Shown here: positions 1 through 8,914 of the stretch, piece after piece
How the letters are laid out: each line of letters begins with the position of its first letter
How positions within the stretch are numbered: position 1 is the first letter of the stretch
From: a virus
DNA: 36,616 nucleotides
Virus record (IMG/VR): IMGVR_UViG_3300041402_000582
Coordinates: 1-36,616 of that record
Reading direction: 5' to 3' (one strand)
Program-made: the position numbers and the translations under genes
The notes under the pieces: generated by a model
Database searches by the model: none
What the model saw: only the letters and a program-made list of their open reading frames with translations
What the model was told of the DNA's origin: nothing

Positions 1-2689
1 TAAGTTGCCTCACCTCTTCAAATAATTCACGAATAGATTTTTGAGGCACTTCAATCAATGCACCGGCAGAGCCACCAGTTAGTAACTTGCCGTTACTTGC
101 TGATAAGCATTGAGGCGTACCGATAGTAGTTGCTGTTGATGAAACTCTTTCTAAGCCCGAGAACTCACTAACACCAAAGTCAGTAGCAACATGATAAGTA
201 TTTGTACTTTCATCATAAGCAACATCAGTTACAGAATCAGAGGAGCCATCGAGAGTACATTTAGCATCTTCTTCGAAAAGTTTACGTTCGGTTTCGTAAA
301 TGTGTTTTATTTGTTCGGCTGATGGTGCAGAAGCAGAAATACACCATTTAGATAAAGCAGATATAAAATTACCAGAATACCCATCTTGTCTATTACCAAA
401 ACGTAATGTATCTGCATTGCTATGGTCATAGTTATCAGTATTAACAGAGGAATCTTTTAATTCACCATTTACATACAAGTATCCATTACCACTTAAACGA
501 GTAAAGCATACGTGTATGCTGTTATGGCTTGAGTAGTCTGTTGCATCTACCAATTTTGAACTACCAGCATTTCCCATCCAAGTTATCCCGTTGGGATTAT
601 GCGCCTTTAATTCAAAATATGGAGTAACTATAGATGAAGATGGTGATTTTGAGAGTATTATCTGAGTGGAAAGATCAGCAACGTCCACCCAACCCATCAC
701 ACAAAAGTCGCCTGTTCCAAAGTCTAAACTACTCGAATATGGCTGCTCTAAGTAGTTTGTTGCATTGAATCCACTGTATGAAGCAAGCTCTGCATTAGTG
801 GCGACAGGATTAACCGTAATATTTCCATGAACAATTAGGTCATTACTATTCACAGAACGATCAGGAATTGTATTTGTATCAACTAAGTCTGTTGTATCAG
901 TCTCACACAACGTAGCAAGTTTAGAATCACCATGTTGCCAGCCCGTGTTGTATTCGTGTGTTATATGACTAACTAAGCCGTCATCTGGTGAATCGGGATT
1001 TACATCTAGTAAAGATACCCCGTCGGTAGAACCTATGATATCTTCTATAATACATAGTAGGTCATTCCAACCGCCTAATAAGGCAGGTATAGTGCCATCA
1101 GAGTATTGCTTTAATAGAATGTGAGAATCCGCTGTAGGGATCTCTATATCTTGTAAGTATTCACCCTCTGTACCGGAATCTATGCTTCGCAGGTAACGTA
1201 TCGTAGTATCGTCATAGAATGTAATTTTGTGGGCTTTTCGGAACCCTGCGGAGGGGTGAACACAATCCCAAACATTCCCATCATCCTTAATAACACTCAC
1301 ACCACCATCAGTTGCTACTGCAATTGTAGGGACAGCAATGCCCCGAGTTAGATCAATAGGTGCATCAGGTAATACAGTTATTGCTACGTGGTTAATACCA
1401 CGGTCAATTATTATTATGTCATCAACATCTTGTGTACGATTATCAATATCTGCATTATTTCTGCCAGATATAGGTAGTAAAACGCGAAACCCTGTAACAT
1501 GTAGAATTATCGAACCAATAGATTGATCACTAATAAAGTCCACCCATGACAAAGCTCCTGCTCCTGACTGACCTACTAGTAAATTACCGTTGAGCATATG
1601 TACAGATGATATAGTATTGTATGCAATGTATGAATTAGTATCAGCAGTAAACACCATCCACATTTCAGGAATATCTTTCGTAATATCAAAGATAATGACA
1701 CGATCAGCTTCAGCGACGATTGCTACGCTTGCTGGGAAATATTTTGAGCCTGCTCGATAAATACCAACACCAGAGCCACCACTTAACCTAACCCAGTCAT
1801 TACTGCCAGTATGATAAAACCAATCATCATCTACACCGCCTGCAGCAATAGCCGCAGTTGCATTTGCACGCTGGCCTAAATATCTTCCGCTCGGTACATC
1901 TTCACCAGCATAAGAAGCATTCTCAGCAGCTCGCATTCTCCATGCGCCGCCGTCAGTATCTTTCGAGGTGTCGTAGATAGATACGTCAACAGGATCAAGG
2001 TTTGGGTAAAACTGAGAAATTTCTTTGAGCGTATTGTAATTCGGGTTATAAACCTGCCAGGTTGCGGTACCTAAGTGATAAACCTTGAGTGCTGGCGTTG
2101 ATTCATTAAAGTATAAAGCACCGTCAATCAATGCGTCGCCGTCATTATCTAATGTAGGATCTGAGGCTTTAGAGCCCAGATATCTATCATCAAACGAGTC
2201 GAGAGCGGCTTCAGCAGCAGCTTGAGCGACCTCGGCAGCTGTTCGCGCTGTTTGTGCTGCCGTAACCTGAACAGGAGATTGCGACATCATGTTAAAGGTC
2301 GATGTTGTTGAGTTGTATCTGACTTGTACGATCTGCCCAGTCGCTAATGCTCCGGAATCCAGAGCCGTGTCATTGGCATAGTTTAATGCAACAGCACCCA
2401 GGCCGTTGACGTTGATGGTAGATGCGCCTGTATTGGCTGTGGCGGCTTTAAATTGAACCTCCATACCATCAGCATAAGCGACGGGGGCATGAGGGAGCGT
2501 CACCACGTAGGCATTAGCAGCACCGGCATCGGTACCGTAAGTGGCTTTCGATTGTTTTAGCTCCAACTCTGTCGGTAATTTGTCAAGGCCGACTTCGATC
2601 TCATCGGCGATACTATTGACTTGATCTGCACGCGCACGAGAGCCTGGTGTGATTCGATTAAGAAGGTGCGTGAAAAATTCGTTAGCCAT
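1..2689 (-). CDS. Tail fibre protein with LamG-like domain (partial, C-terminus outside window)
   Basis: The frame is open from an ATG at 2689 to the left edge of the window, giving 896 codons with no stop. The N-terminus (HLLNRITPGSRARADQVN) and the Ala-rich stretch near residues 140-165 followed by SFDDRYLGSK resemble N-terminal parts of phage tail fibres. Around residues 640-790 a concanavalin A/LamG-like domain is visible (SLDFGTGDFCVMGWV, then YLYVNGELKDSS), which suggests carbohydrate binding at the host surface. The ATG overlaps the stop of the upstream 688-residue gene (TAATG), so the two are probably translationally coupled. The fibre role is inferred from these domains and from the position at the end of the virion operon. 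Confidence 0.8.
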   Translation of the reverse strand, partial: MANEFFTHLLNRITPGSRARADQVNSIADEIEVGLDKLPTELELKQSKATYGTDAGAANAYVVTLPHAPVAYADGMEVQFKAATANTGASTINVNGLGAVALNYANDTALDSGALATGQIVQVRYNSTTSTFNMMSQSPVQVTAAQTARTAAEVAQAAAEAALDSFDDRYLGSKASDPTLDNDGDALIDGALYFNESTPALKVYHLGTATWQVYNPNYNTLKEISQFYPNLDPVDVSIYDTSKDTDGGAWRMRAAENASYAGEDVPSGRYLGQRANATAAIAAGGVDDDWFYHTGSNDWVRLSGGSGVGIYRAGSKYFPASVAIVAEADRVIIFDITKDIPEMWMVFTADTNSYIAYNTISSVHMLNGNLLVGQSGAGALSWVDFISDQSIGSIILHVTGFRVLLPISGRNNADIDNRTQDVDDIIIIDRGINHVAITVLPDAPIDLTRGIAVPTIAVATDGGVSVIKDDGNVWDCVHPSAGFRKAHKITFYDDTTIRYLRSIDSGTEGEYLQDIEIPTADSHILLKQYSDGTIPALLGGWNDLLCIIEDIIGSTDGVSLLDVNPDSPDDGLVSHITHEYNTGWQHGDSKLATLCETDTTDLVDTNTIPDRSVNSNDLIVHGNITVNPVATNAELASYSGFNATNYLEQPYSSSLDFGTGDFCVMGWVDVADLSTQIILSKSPSSSIVTPYFELKAHNPNGITWMGNAGSSKLVDATDYSSHNSIHVCFTRLSGNGYLYVNGELKDSSVNTDNYDHSNADTLRFGNRQDGYSGNFISALSKWCISASAPSAEQIKHIYETERKLFEEDAKCTLDGSSDSVTDVAYDESTNTYHVATDFGVSEFSGLERVSSTATTIGTPQCLSASNGKLLTGGSAGALIEVPQKSIRELFEEVRQL

Positions 2690-4755
2690 TAGCGTCTAAG
2701 CCCTCTTGGTGTGTAATGATAAATACAGCCTTGCACGGTGTGTTGAGGTTCATAATTCGATTCGCCACGAAGCGTGATTGAGATATTAAAGCCTTGGCCA
2801 TCAATATAAGCATCGGCCTCGCCAACAGTAGGGCCATCCCAGATAAACTCGCCCCAAAGCGCATCACCCCAGTATCCGCCGCCCGCATTGATACTGCCAT
2901 CTTCAATACTCTTTAACGTAGAAACAGGGATATCGGCGTTACCGTAAGAAAATTCCGGCAGATAACTAAGCACAGGCTTTCCGGATGAATTTAATAAGAA
3001 GGTTACCTTATGCACTCTGCACTTTTGACGATTTCTATGAAGCTGTACAAATGGAAGCCGCAGAAAGTATTCAATCATCTCGCCGTCAAATGAATCACCT
3101 TTTTCTGCCTGGTAGATATAGCCATCATCAGATCCAAAGAAAACCTCTTCAATACCATCAGCATTCTTACCAGAAGAAGAAACTCGTACCACCATGCCGT
3201 AATCGATGAAGCCAAACTCTACCTTGTTCTTTCCTGATAACCGACAGATCAAAGCCGTGTTGTTATCAAAAAATACTCGGTATTGTCTTTTCTCAGTAAT
3301 GCTAACCGATGACACAACTCGGCCCTTATAGGCCTGTATCAGTGGATCGACAATTTCTGAGATGGTGGAATCAACATAGTTGGCAGATGTATCAGATCCT
3401 GTTAAATAGTTAATGCCACGGTCATCCATGTAAAGCGGTCTTGTTACGTTCTGTAAGGAATATTCGATTGCACCACGTTCCCGCGAGTGGTCACGTAGAT
3501 CCCAGGTTGCGGCGTCGGAACCATAAAGTAAATAGGTACTGCCTTCATTGTAGATAGCCATGACATCACCGGCCAATACATCCATACCAACAACACCATC
3601 ACCCGTGGCTATTTCAGCGGCACCGGTAATAGCGTTCCAGATCATAGGGGTGCCGATTGATGAGATTATGACTGAGCTGCCCAAGGTAGCAAAGAAATGA
3701 CTGTTATGCGCTTCGATATGTCGAGGCATGTCTAATGTTGCACCGGTTACGTGATTGAAAGCAAAGTCAGTACCATCAAACCGTAGTATCCGGCCCACAC
3801 CACTGCAGCCCCACATATATGTTGTTTCTTCTTGACCGCCAAAATTGTAATTCACAAACTCATAATGACCACCGATCGGCAATGTCACCGCAGCTTGAGC
3901 ACTGGAGCATGTTGCAGATCCTAATGCACTGGTAATGGTTTCACTTTGGAAGGTGCCCGTGATGGTTTTAATATAAATATTTCCGGCGGCATCGTTACCG
4001 CTCCACGTTCCAGACGTGACACCTACAGCAACAATGGTACCGAAGGCAGTAGATGTGCTACCAGTAACAACCTCGCCCTCTAAAAATTCCGCGGTACCAG
4101 CCGTAAACGCAATAGACTCGCCCAGATCAACCTCTTGCCACCCGGTTGCACTGGAGGCATACATAATACCGGCTGTAGCGCCTGCATTGTCTCTGATAGC
4201 GTATTTAATGCCTTTGTATGGCCATACGCCACGAATAGCGCCAGAGCCTGGCACTGCACCAATATCGGCACGCCTTGCTTCTCTTGCTGCCCGGGTGTGT
4301 GTCTCGTGATCTTCGTCATTGTCTGCAGCGCTTTGTGCGCTCAAACCATCGGCTGTGGCGACGCTGGCTGCTGATACCTGAAGATCTTCGTCGTCGGTAT
4401 AGAGTCCGTCAGCATTGAACACTACGATATAGCCCGCGGCATCATTAGTTCCCCAGTCGCCAGAGGTCACTACAACAGACAAAACTTCGCTACTGGTACC
4501 GGACGTTATGCCGTCAAGGATGTCAGCTGCATTGATGAGAGTGGTACCGGCGTCAAAATTCACATACCAGTAATTGGCCTCCGATGGACTTGGTAGGCCG
4601 TCGAAGCGCTCATGTCCCGCAATACGGCGATATCCACCTTCGTCACTGGGTTCATAATTCTGAACACCAATCAAACGGCCAGGCGGTATATCTGTAGGGG
4701 GTGTTACTAAATCGAGACCGCCCTTTAGCGAGAAAGTCTTTGTTTGTTGAGCCAC
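2689..4755 (-). CDS. Tail nozzle / DNA-stabilisation-like structural protein
   Basis: This is a 688-residue protein between the adaptor gene and the tail fibre gene, where short-tailed phages encode the nozzle or stabilisation protein (T7 gp12 or P22 gp10 type). The second half reads like a beta-propeller (segments such as HFFATLGSSVIISSIGTPMIW and YVDSTISEIVDPLIQ), consistent with that class. The first 300 residues hold two related inserts: GDWGTNDAAGYIVV near residue 98 and GTWSGNDAAGNIYIK near residue 245. This looks like an internal domain duplication. The assignment rests on position and general character, not on a catalytic motif. Confidence 0.6.
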   Translation of the reverse strand: MAQQTKTFSLKGGLDLVTPPTDIPPGRLIGVQNYEPSDEGGYRRIAGHERFDGLPSPSEANYWYVNFDAGTTLINAADILDGITSGTSSEVLSVVVTSGDWGTNDAAGYIVVFNADGLYTDDEDLQVSAASVATADGLSAQSAADNDEDHETHTRAAREARRADIGAVPGSGAIRGVWPYKGIKYAIRDNAGATAGIMYASSATGWQEVDLGESIAFTAGTAEFLEGEVVTGSTSTAFGTIVAVGVTSGTWSGNDAAGNIYIKTITGTFQSETITSALGSATCSSAQAAVTLPIGGHYEFVNYNFGGQEETTYMWGCSGVGRILRFDGTDFAFNHVTGATLDMPRHIEAHNSHFFATLGSSVIISSIGTPMIWNAITGAAEIATGDGVVGMDVLAGDVMAIYNEGSTYLLYGSDAATWDLRDHSRERGAIEYSLQNVTRPLYMDDRGINYLTGSDTSANYVDSTISEIVDPLIQAYKGRVVSSVSITEKRQYRVFFDNNTALICRLSGKNKVEFGFIDYGMVVRVSSSGKNADGIEEVFFGSDDGYIYQAEKGDSFDGEMIEYFLRLPFVQLHRNRQKCRVHKVTFLLNSSGKPVLSYLPEFSYGNADIPVSTLKSIEDGSINAGGGYWGDALWGEFIWDGPTVGEADAYIDGQGFNISITLRGESNYEPQHTVQGCIYHYTPRGLRR

Positions 4756-4759
4756 GTCT

Positions 4760-5431
4760 TCACTCCGAGATTACCGTCATATGCTCAGCTCTTTTGAGAA
4801 CCTGGTCCCAAAGTAGCTGATTCCACATAACACCACCAATGCCTTTAGAGGTATCAATAACCTCTGGTGCGTCCTCAAGTCCACCAAACTCATTCAGCGC
4901 TTCCCATACAATCAATGGATGGAAGCGTGCCGGTAGTTCGGGAACATCGGTATTGCCGCTTAGTAATTGGGGTTCTTTCTGGTACTCAAAGTCGCACGTG
5001 TAGTTAAGCACGGGGGTTGGATAAAAATGTAAGTCGCCATTCGGCTTTTGAGTGACCACTGATGGCCGCTCCGTCGGAATGGTTTGTAGTTGTCCAAAGG
5101 ACGCTTGGTACCGGTCCCAGTCAACATAAGAAATTTTGGTGCGATCACTAAGACCCAAAGAGGTCTCATAGATCATAAAAGTTTTAGTGTGAATCTTTTC
5201 AACACCGGTCAACGGGAAGTCTGTTGTGGCAGATAATACGGATAAGCCGTAAGCATCGACCCACATCCACTTCCAGTCTTTTTCATCAGTTTGAATGCGA
5301 AGCCAGGCATCGCGGACAGCATCAACAAGGCGACCGAGAATTCCGGTCTGTGATACAACGGTTGTTGGTCCTGTACCGGAGATGCCCGACTTAGTTCGGA
5401 CCTCTTGGCAAATTGTCAAGAAATCACTCAT
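4760..5431 (-). CDS. SU10-type head-tail adaptor protein
   Basis: The 223-residue protein starts MSDFLTICQEVRTKSGISGT, continues with TTVVSQTGILGRLVDAV and then a Trp-rich DAWLRIQTDEKDWKWMW. These are recognisable features of the phage SU10 adaptor family, which sits under the portal and joins head to tail. The C-terminal half (PELPARFHPLIVWEALNEFG) also fits this family. Its position between the capsid block and the nozzle-like gene agrees. It ends 4 nt before the nozzle-like gene starts. Confidence 0.8.
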   Translation of the reverse strand: MSDFLTICQEVRTKSGISGTGPTTVVSQTGILGRLVDAVRDAWLRIQTDEKDWKWMWVDAYGLSVLSATTDFPLTGVEKIHTKTFMIYETSLGLSDRTKISYVDWDRYQASFGQLQTIPTERPSVVTQKPNGDLHFYPTPVLNYTCDFEYQKEPQLLSGNTDVPELPARFHPLIVWEALNEFGGLEDAPEVIDTSKGIGGVMWNQLLWDQVLKRAEHMTVISE

Positions 5432-5436
5432 TCAAG

Positions 5437-5652
5437 TTACTTCTTTTCGCTGTCTTTCAGCGCTTCTTCAGCCGCTTTCATAGCTGCTTCAGCTTCTTTT
5501 TTCTTTGCAGCGAGACATTCTTTGCCTTCGGTTGTCTGCTTTTTACAGAGAGTACCATCAGCCATATAGCGAATGTCATCTTGCGTATATCGATGGCCTG
5601 AGGTAGTTTCGCCAATCGTTTCAATAAAAGGTTTATCTTTATCCAAAATCAT
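5437..5652 (-). CDS. Small hypothetical protein with charged C-terminal helix
   Basis: The 71-residue protein is not recognised. Its last 30 residues are almost only Lys, Glu and Ala (ECLAAKKKEAEAAMKAAEE), so a charged alpha-helix or coiled coil is likely. Its ATG overlaps the stop of the upstream 67-residue gene (TAATG), and it ends 5 nt before the adaptor gene. A minor virion or assembly role is possible from context only. Confidence 0.7.
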   Translation of the reverse strand: MILDKDKPFIETIGETTSGHRYTQDDIRYMADGTLCKKQTTEGKECLAAKKKEAEAAMKAAEEALKDSEKK

Positions 5653-5855
5653 TACAACTTCTCCCGATGGACCAGTCCAGTTTCAGCGGCTTGTTTCTCG
5701 CTCCACTGTCGTGTGTCTTCGTGTTTTGGGTTTGCGGTGCCTTTACCGTTTTGACCATAACCATTTGCATAGTTCTCTTGGTTTGAGTAACGACCGTCGC
5801 CTAAATCACTACTACAACATAGATCGGTTGAAACATTTAATCGAGGCTGTCGCAT
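5652..5855 (-). CDS. Small hypothetical protein in capsid-tail junction
   Basis: The 67-residue polar protein has no recognised domain. The ATG is preceded by a good ribosome-binding site (GGGAG, 6 nt spacing). It is the first gene after the terminator at 5872-5898 and is coupled to the next gene by an overlapping stop and start. Polar, Gly/Asn-rich composition and Cys-Cys near residue 13 are its only distinctive features. Confidence 0.65.
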   Translation of the reverse strand: MRQPRLNVSTDLCCSSDLGDGRYSNQENYANGYGQNGKGTANPKHEDTRQWSEKQAAETGLVHREKL

Positions 5856-5871
5856 AGCTATCTCCCGTTAG

Positions 5872-5898
5872 AAAAAAAGGGGACCGGAGCCCCCTTTT
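5872..5898 (-). terminator. Rho-independent terminator
   Basis: Read on the minus strand, an AAAAGGGG arm pairs with CCCCTTTT around a short loop and runs into seven T. It lies 3 nt after the stop of the 63-residue gene and just upstream of the 67-residue gene. It would therefore end or reduce transcription from the capsid genes before the tail genes, setting a head-to-tail expression ratio. The plus strand has only a four-T run, so function in that direction is less likely. Confidence 0.8.
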
Positions 5899-5900
5899 CG

Positions 5901-6092
5901 TTAGCAGCGGTTCTTAAAAGAGCCACGATCAGAGCTGACAGTTTCTGTCTTAGCTTTTGGTCGCTGTTCTTTTTCAGATGTTTCGCCACGAAGTTTTCCG
6001 TCGTGAGAGAAACCGCTACGCTCGCTTAAACCCATATCAATAGGGTTGCCGCTCACTGACGACTTATCGCCTTTTCCTAAGTCTTTATTCAC
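5901..6092 (-). CDS. Small hypothetical basic/polar protein
   Basis: This 63-residue highly polar protein (many Lys, Ser, Gly) ends in Cys and has no domain I recognise. A TAA stop lies directly before the terminator stem. It lies just after the probable decoration protein gene, so it belongs to the capsid transcription unit. A ribosome-binding site (GGGAGG) lies upstream of the ATG. Low complexity suggests a disordered protein. Confidence 0.65.
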   Translation of the reverse strand: MNKDLGKGDKSSVSGNPIDMGLSERSGFSHDGKLRGETSEKEQRPKAKTETVSSDRGSFKNRC

Positions 6093-6106
6093 AGATCACC
6101 TCCCGG

Positions 6107-6478
6107 TTAAGACCATTCGATTGTAACAGTTACATTGCCAACACCGGCAGTAGAGCCGCCACCATTGCTAATAGCAAACTTAGTGTCTGCTGGGATTCTG
6201 TTACCAGAAGCACCAGCTGCCACCACGTTACCCGTTACCGCGTCAGCCGCCGCAATAGCTACTGGAGCCGTTGCGTATGCGTCAAGATCGCCACCAGAAA
6301 TACCGACATTGATGCTTGAAGCTGCGACAGTGACGTCAGTAGTAACTAACGCGACAATACTCGTTACACGACCAGTTAAGCCTTTAGGACCAGCTAATAC
6401 CAAGTCCTCTGCAGCAGCACCAGTGAAATCCATACCAACGATAGTATGGGACGTTTGAATACCGTTTGAATAACTCAT
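6107..6478 (-). CDS. Probable capsid decoration or minor head protein
   Basis: The 123-residue protein is rich in Ala, Gly, Val and Thr and alternates short hydrophobic strands, as small all-beta virion proteins do. It lies 13 nt downstream of the major capsid gene, a common place for decoration proteins, and has a strong ribosome-binding site (AAGGAG). The name is inferred from position and composition; no family motif was recognised. Confidence 0.6.
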   Translation of the reverse strand: MSYSNGIQTSHTIVGMDFTGAAAEDLVLAGPKGLTGRVTSIVALVTTDVTVAASSINVGISGGDLDAYATAPVAIAAADAVTGNVVAAGASGNRIPADTKFAISNGGGSTAGVGNVTVTIEWS

Positions 6479-6491
6479 AGAAACTAACTCC

Positions 6492-7439
6492 TTAAGCTAC
6501 TGAAGACCATTCGACAATGCGAGCATCGTCAGCTTGATCATGAACCAGCGAGAAGCCTTCTTCGGCATACCAGGCAACACCTTTATCACGACCGAAGTCG
6601 CCAGGTAATTTGCCTCGAATTTCCGGAGGACAAACGATTGCTTCGATAACAGTATCTTCACCGAAGAAAAACGCCTGATCAGAAAGACCACCAGACCAAC
6701 CTTGGTTGGCAATAGAGGTATGCTCAAAAAAGCGAATACCTTCGTATGAACGACCCACTTCACCATTAAGGATCATCTGGAAGCCTTCACCAACATACGA
6801 GTGAACAGCTTCTAAGTCGTTTTTAAATCCACGGAAAGTCTTAGGACGACCAATACAGCGGTAGTTACCATCAGAATAAACCGGGATGTTACGCTCTTTC
6901 ATTTCGTCAGAAATAAGTTTCACGTGTACGTCATTCATCGCTAACGCATTTGTTTGCGGTGAAGTGCCGTTTGTAGCTAAATCGATTGCTGTTGCGCTGT
7001 TACCTGATGCTGGAGTTACCTTCAGCGGTGTCAATGCAAACTGCGCGTGCGCTTCGATCTCGAATGCTTTAGTAGCATCGTTCTTAAGTGCTTTCTGGAT
7101 GATCTGCTTCACCGGGTGAGCTGACGCGTCATCTAATCGACCAGAGTAAGGAACAGAGTTACCGAACTCATAAATCACACCACTACCTTGAGTAATCGTG
7201 TAACCAGTTTCAGGCATACGTTGGTTTTCCGCTAAGCGTCCACCTTGTGTGCCTACATCAGAATAGACGTTCCACTGGAATGCTTCACCAGCGTGTAAGC
7301 CTTTGTCTGTAAAATCGTCCGCATCGCAATGCTGGACGAAGCGTGTCATTGGCTGAAGTTCATTTCGTAGCGTAGTACTTAACTCGCCCGAATACATGAA
7401 TCCGCCAGCCGTATTGGTTTCCCATACTTGACCTGACAT
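6492..7439 (-). CDS. Major capsid protein
   Basis: The 315-residue protein has the length and look of an HK97-fold capsid protein without a protease domain. An extended N-terminal region (RNELQPMTRFVQHCDADDF) is followed by a mixed core, including YRCIGRPKTFRGFKNDLEA and GRSYEGIRFFEHT, which resemble peripheral-domain segments of podovirus capsid proteins. It follows the scaffold gene and carries a strong ribosome-binding site (AGGAG, 9 nt from ATG), as expected for the most abundant virion protein. Confidence 0.85.
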   Translation of the reverse strand: MSGQVWETNTAGGFMYSGELSTTLRNELQPMTRFVQHCDADDFTDKGLHAGEAFQWNVYSDVGTQGGRLAENQRMPETGYTITQGSGVIYEFGNSVPYSGRLDDASAHPVKQIIQKALKNDATKAFEIEAHAQFALTPLKVTPASGNSATAIDLATNGTSPQTNALAMNDVHVKLISDEMKERNIPVYSDGNYRCIGRPKTFRGFKNDLEAVHSYVGEGFQMILNGEVGRSYEGIRFFEHTSIANQGWSGGLSDQAFFFGEDTVIEAIVCPPEIRGKLPGDFGRDKGVAWYAEEGFSLVHDQADDARIVEWSSVA

Positions 7440-7462
7440 GATAAAAATCTCCTACTAAATGT

Positions 7463-8569
7463 TTAAGATGCCTCTTGACCACGGTTTTTACGTAACGATT
7501 TAATGTAATCAGAGTCTGTTTGTTTCCGGGCCTTAGGTGGTGCATCAGCACGTCTAGTAGAGGTGGCCGGACGATTCATTGCGCGCTTTTCATCAGCTTT
7601 ATCGTTTAATGTGGTGGATTGAGTTGGCTTGGTGACGCCCTTCCATTCTGAGACACGCTTATAAGCTTCTTTCATTATCTGTGATGGTGTGTAGCTCGGA
7701 AATTCTCTTTCGACAATTTCTGTCTCATCATCAACAGCCGTATAAAGCCTGGTGTCGGTCTTCAGTTCAGGGTGGTCCTTAAACAAATCGGTCTTTGCAT
7801 TAAAGATATCTCTGTTATAACTACGCTCTTCCATTATCTTCTCGCTTTTTTCAGCAACCTGAAGCGCTAGTTCTTCTGGATCAATGCCTTTTTCTTGTTT
7901 GGGTTGGGCTACCAGTTTCAATAACAAATCACGTGCCTCATCATCATCACCATTTAAATAAGCTTGGTGATATTGATCAGCTAAGTCGACTAGAGTTTGA
8001 TCGCCCTCTTCGGGTGGATCGGTTGGTTTCACTTCACCGGGTTTCTTCTCATCCAATTTGGGTAGAGTTTCTTCCTTAGTAGTCAGGTTCTGTTCGCGTT
8101 CGTCCAGAGCCTGTTCACGCTCCGCAAGAGTCTTCTTCTGCGCAGCTACATCTTTGAAGCCCTGCATTACTGCGACTTCTTTCTGGTAGGCGACGATACC
8201 ACCAGCTTTATCAACCTTTTCCTTGGCTACCATCAAGGGCCGACCATGGACCTTTATTTCAACCATTTCTGGTTCGTCTGGGTCGATTGTAGCAGTGTCG
8301 CCGGGTTTGTCTACACTTGATTCAGCAGGTTTTTCTACCTGACCAAAAGTTTCCTTACTTTCATCGATCTCGGCTCGACGCGCTTTATCGTGTTTTTGAG
8401 CAATAATTTCACGAGGGCTGAGTTCTGGCTCTTCTTCTGGCGCTGGTTTTTCTAACTCAACAGCCTCTTCCAGTTCACCGGTCTCGATAACACCTTCTTC
8501 AATGTAACCATCTGCAACGTCATCGCGACTTGCGTGTACTGCTTTTTTTGGCTCTACTTGTGTAGACAT
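7463..8569 (-). CDS. Scaffolding protein
   Basis: The 368-residue protein is strongly acidic in its first 100 residues (many Glu-Glu runs). It has a predicted coiled coil near residues 150-180 (AEREQALDEREQNLTTKEE) and a basic C-terminal tail ending DSDYIKSLRKNRGQEAS. An acidic N-terminus, central coiled coil and basic C-terminal capsid-binding tail are typical of phage scaffolds. The position between portal and capsid genes is the classical one. The ATG has a GGAGAG site 4 nt upstream. Confidence 0.85.
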   Translation of the reverse strand: MSTQVEPKKAVHASRDDVADGYIEEGVIETGELEEAVELEKPAPEEEPELSPREIIAQKHDKARRAEIDESKETFGQVEKPAESSVDKPGDTATIDPDEPEMVEIKVHGRPLMVAKEKVDKAGGIVAYQKEVAVMQGFKDVAAQKKTLAEREQALDEREQNLTTKEETLPKLDEKKPGEVKPTDPPEEGDQTLVDLADQYHQAYLNGDDDEARDLLLKLVAQPKQEKGIDPEELALQVAEKSEKIMEERSYNRDIFNAKTDLFKDHPELKTDTRLYTAVDDETEIVEREFPSYTPSQIMKEAYKRVSEWKGVTKPTQSTTLNDKADEKRAMNRPATSTRRADAPPKARKQTDSDYIKSLRKNRGQEAS

Positions 8570-8611
8570 AATTCTCTCCAGTCGTCCTTTCGGGTGGACA
8601 ATAGTTGTGGG

Positions 8612-8914
8612 TTAGCTTTCTTCTTCTGCTTCTTCGTTTTCTATTTTCACCAGCATCTGACGCCCTGAATTAAGAGCCTCTTCTAGCCAGGTCAGATAAT
8701 TTTTTGCAACTGCAATATCATTTCTGAGTTCACGGTTGGTCTTTGCGTCTTCGGGATCAGCAACAATTAGTTTGGCTGTTGCCTGCTCGATCTCAACATT
8801 GGCCCTGTCTTCCAGATAATGCCCAAGCGATGAGTGTTTGAAGTTCTCAATTTCAATACCCAGTTTAGCAATGCGTATATCGTATTCGCGTTGTGTGACT
8901 TCTTCTGCTGGCAT
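8612..8914 (-). CDS. Small coiled-coil protein between portal and scaffold
   Basis: The 100-residue protein is predicted to be mostly helical and charged, with heptad-like stretches (YDIRIAKLGIEIENFKHSS and VEIEQATAKLIVADPEDAK) and an acidic tail (NEEAEEES). Its start overlaps the stop of the portal gene by one base, so it is probably coupled. An assembly or chaperone role is possible but unproven. Confidence 0.65.
   Translation of the reverse strand: MPAEEVTQREYDIRIAKLGIEIENFKHSSLGHYLEDRANVEIEQATAKLIVADPEDAKTNRELRNDIAVAKNYLTWLEEALNSGRQMLVKIENEEAEEES

Noticed and set aside
4016-4374. Two plus-strand frames over the nozzle-like gene
   Set aside because: They lie inside a well-supported minus gene and have no ribosome-binding sites; they are shadows of its codon pattern.
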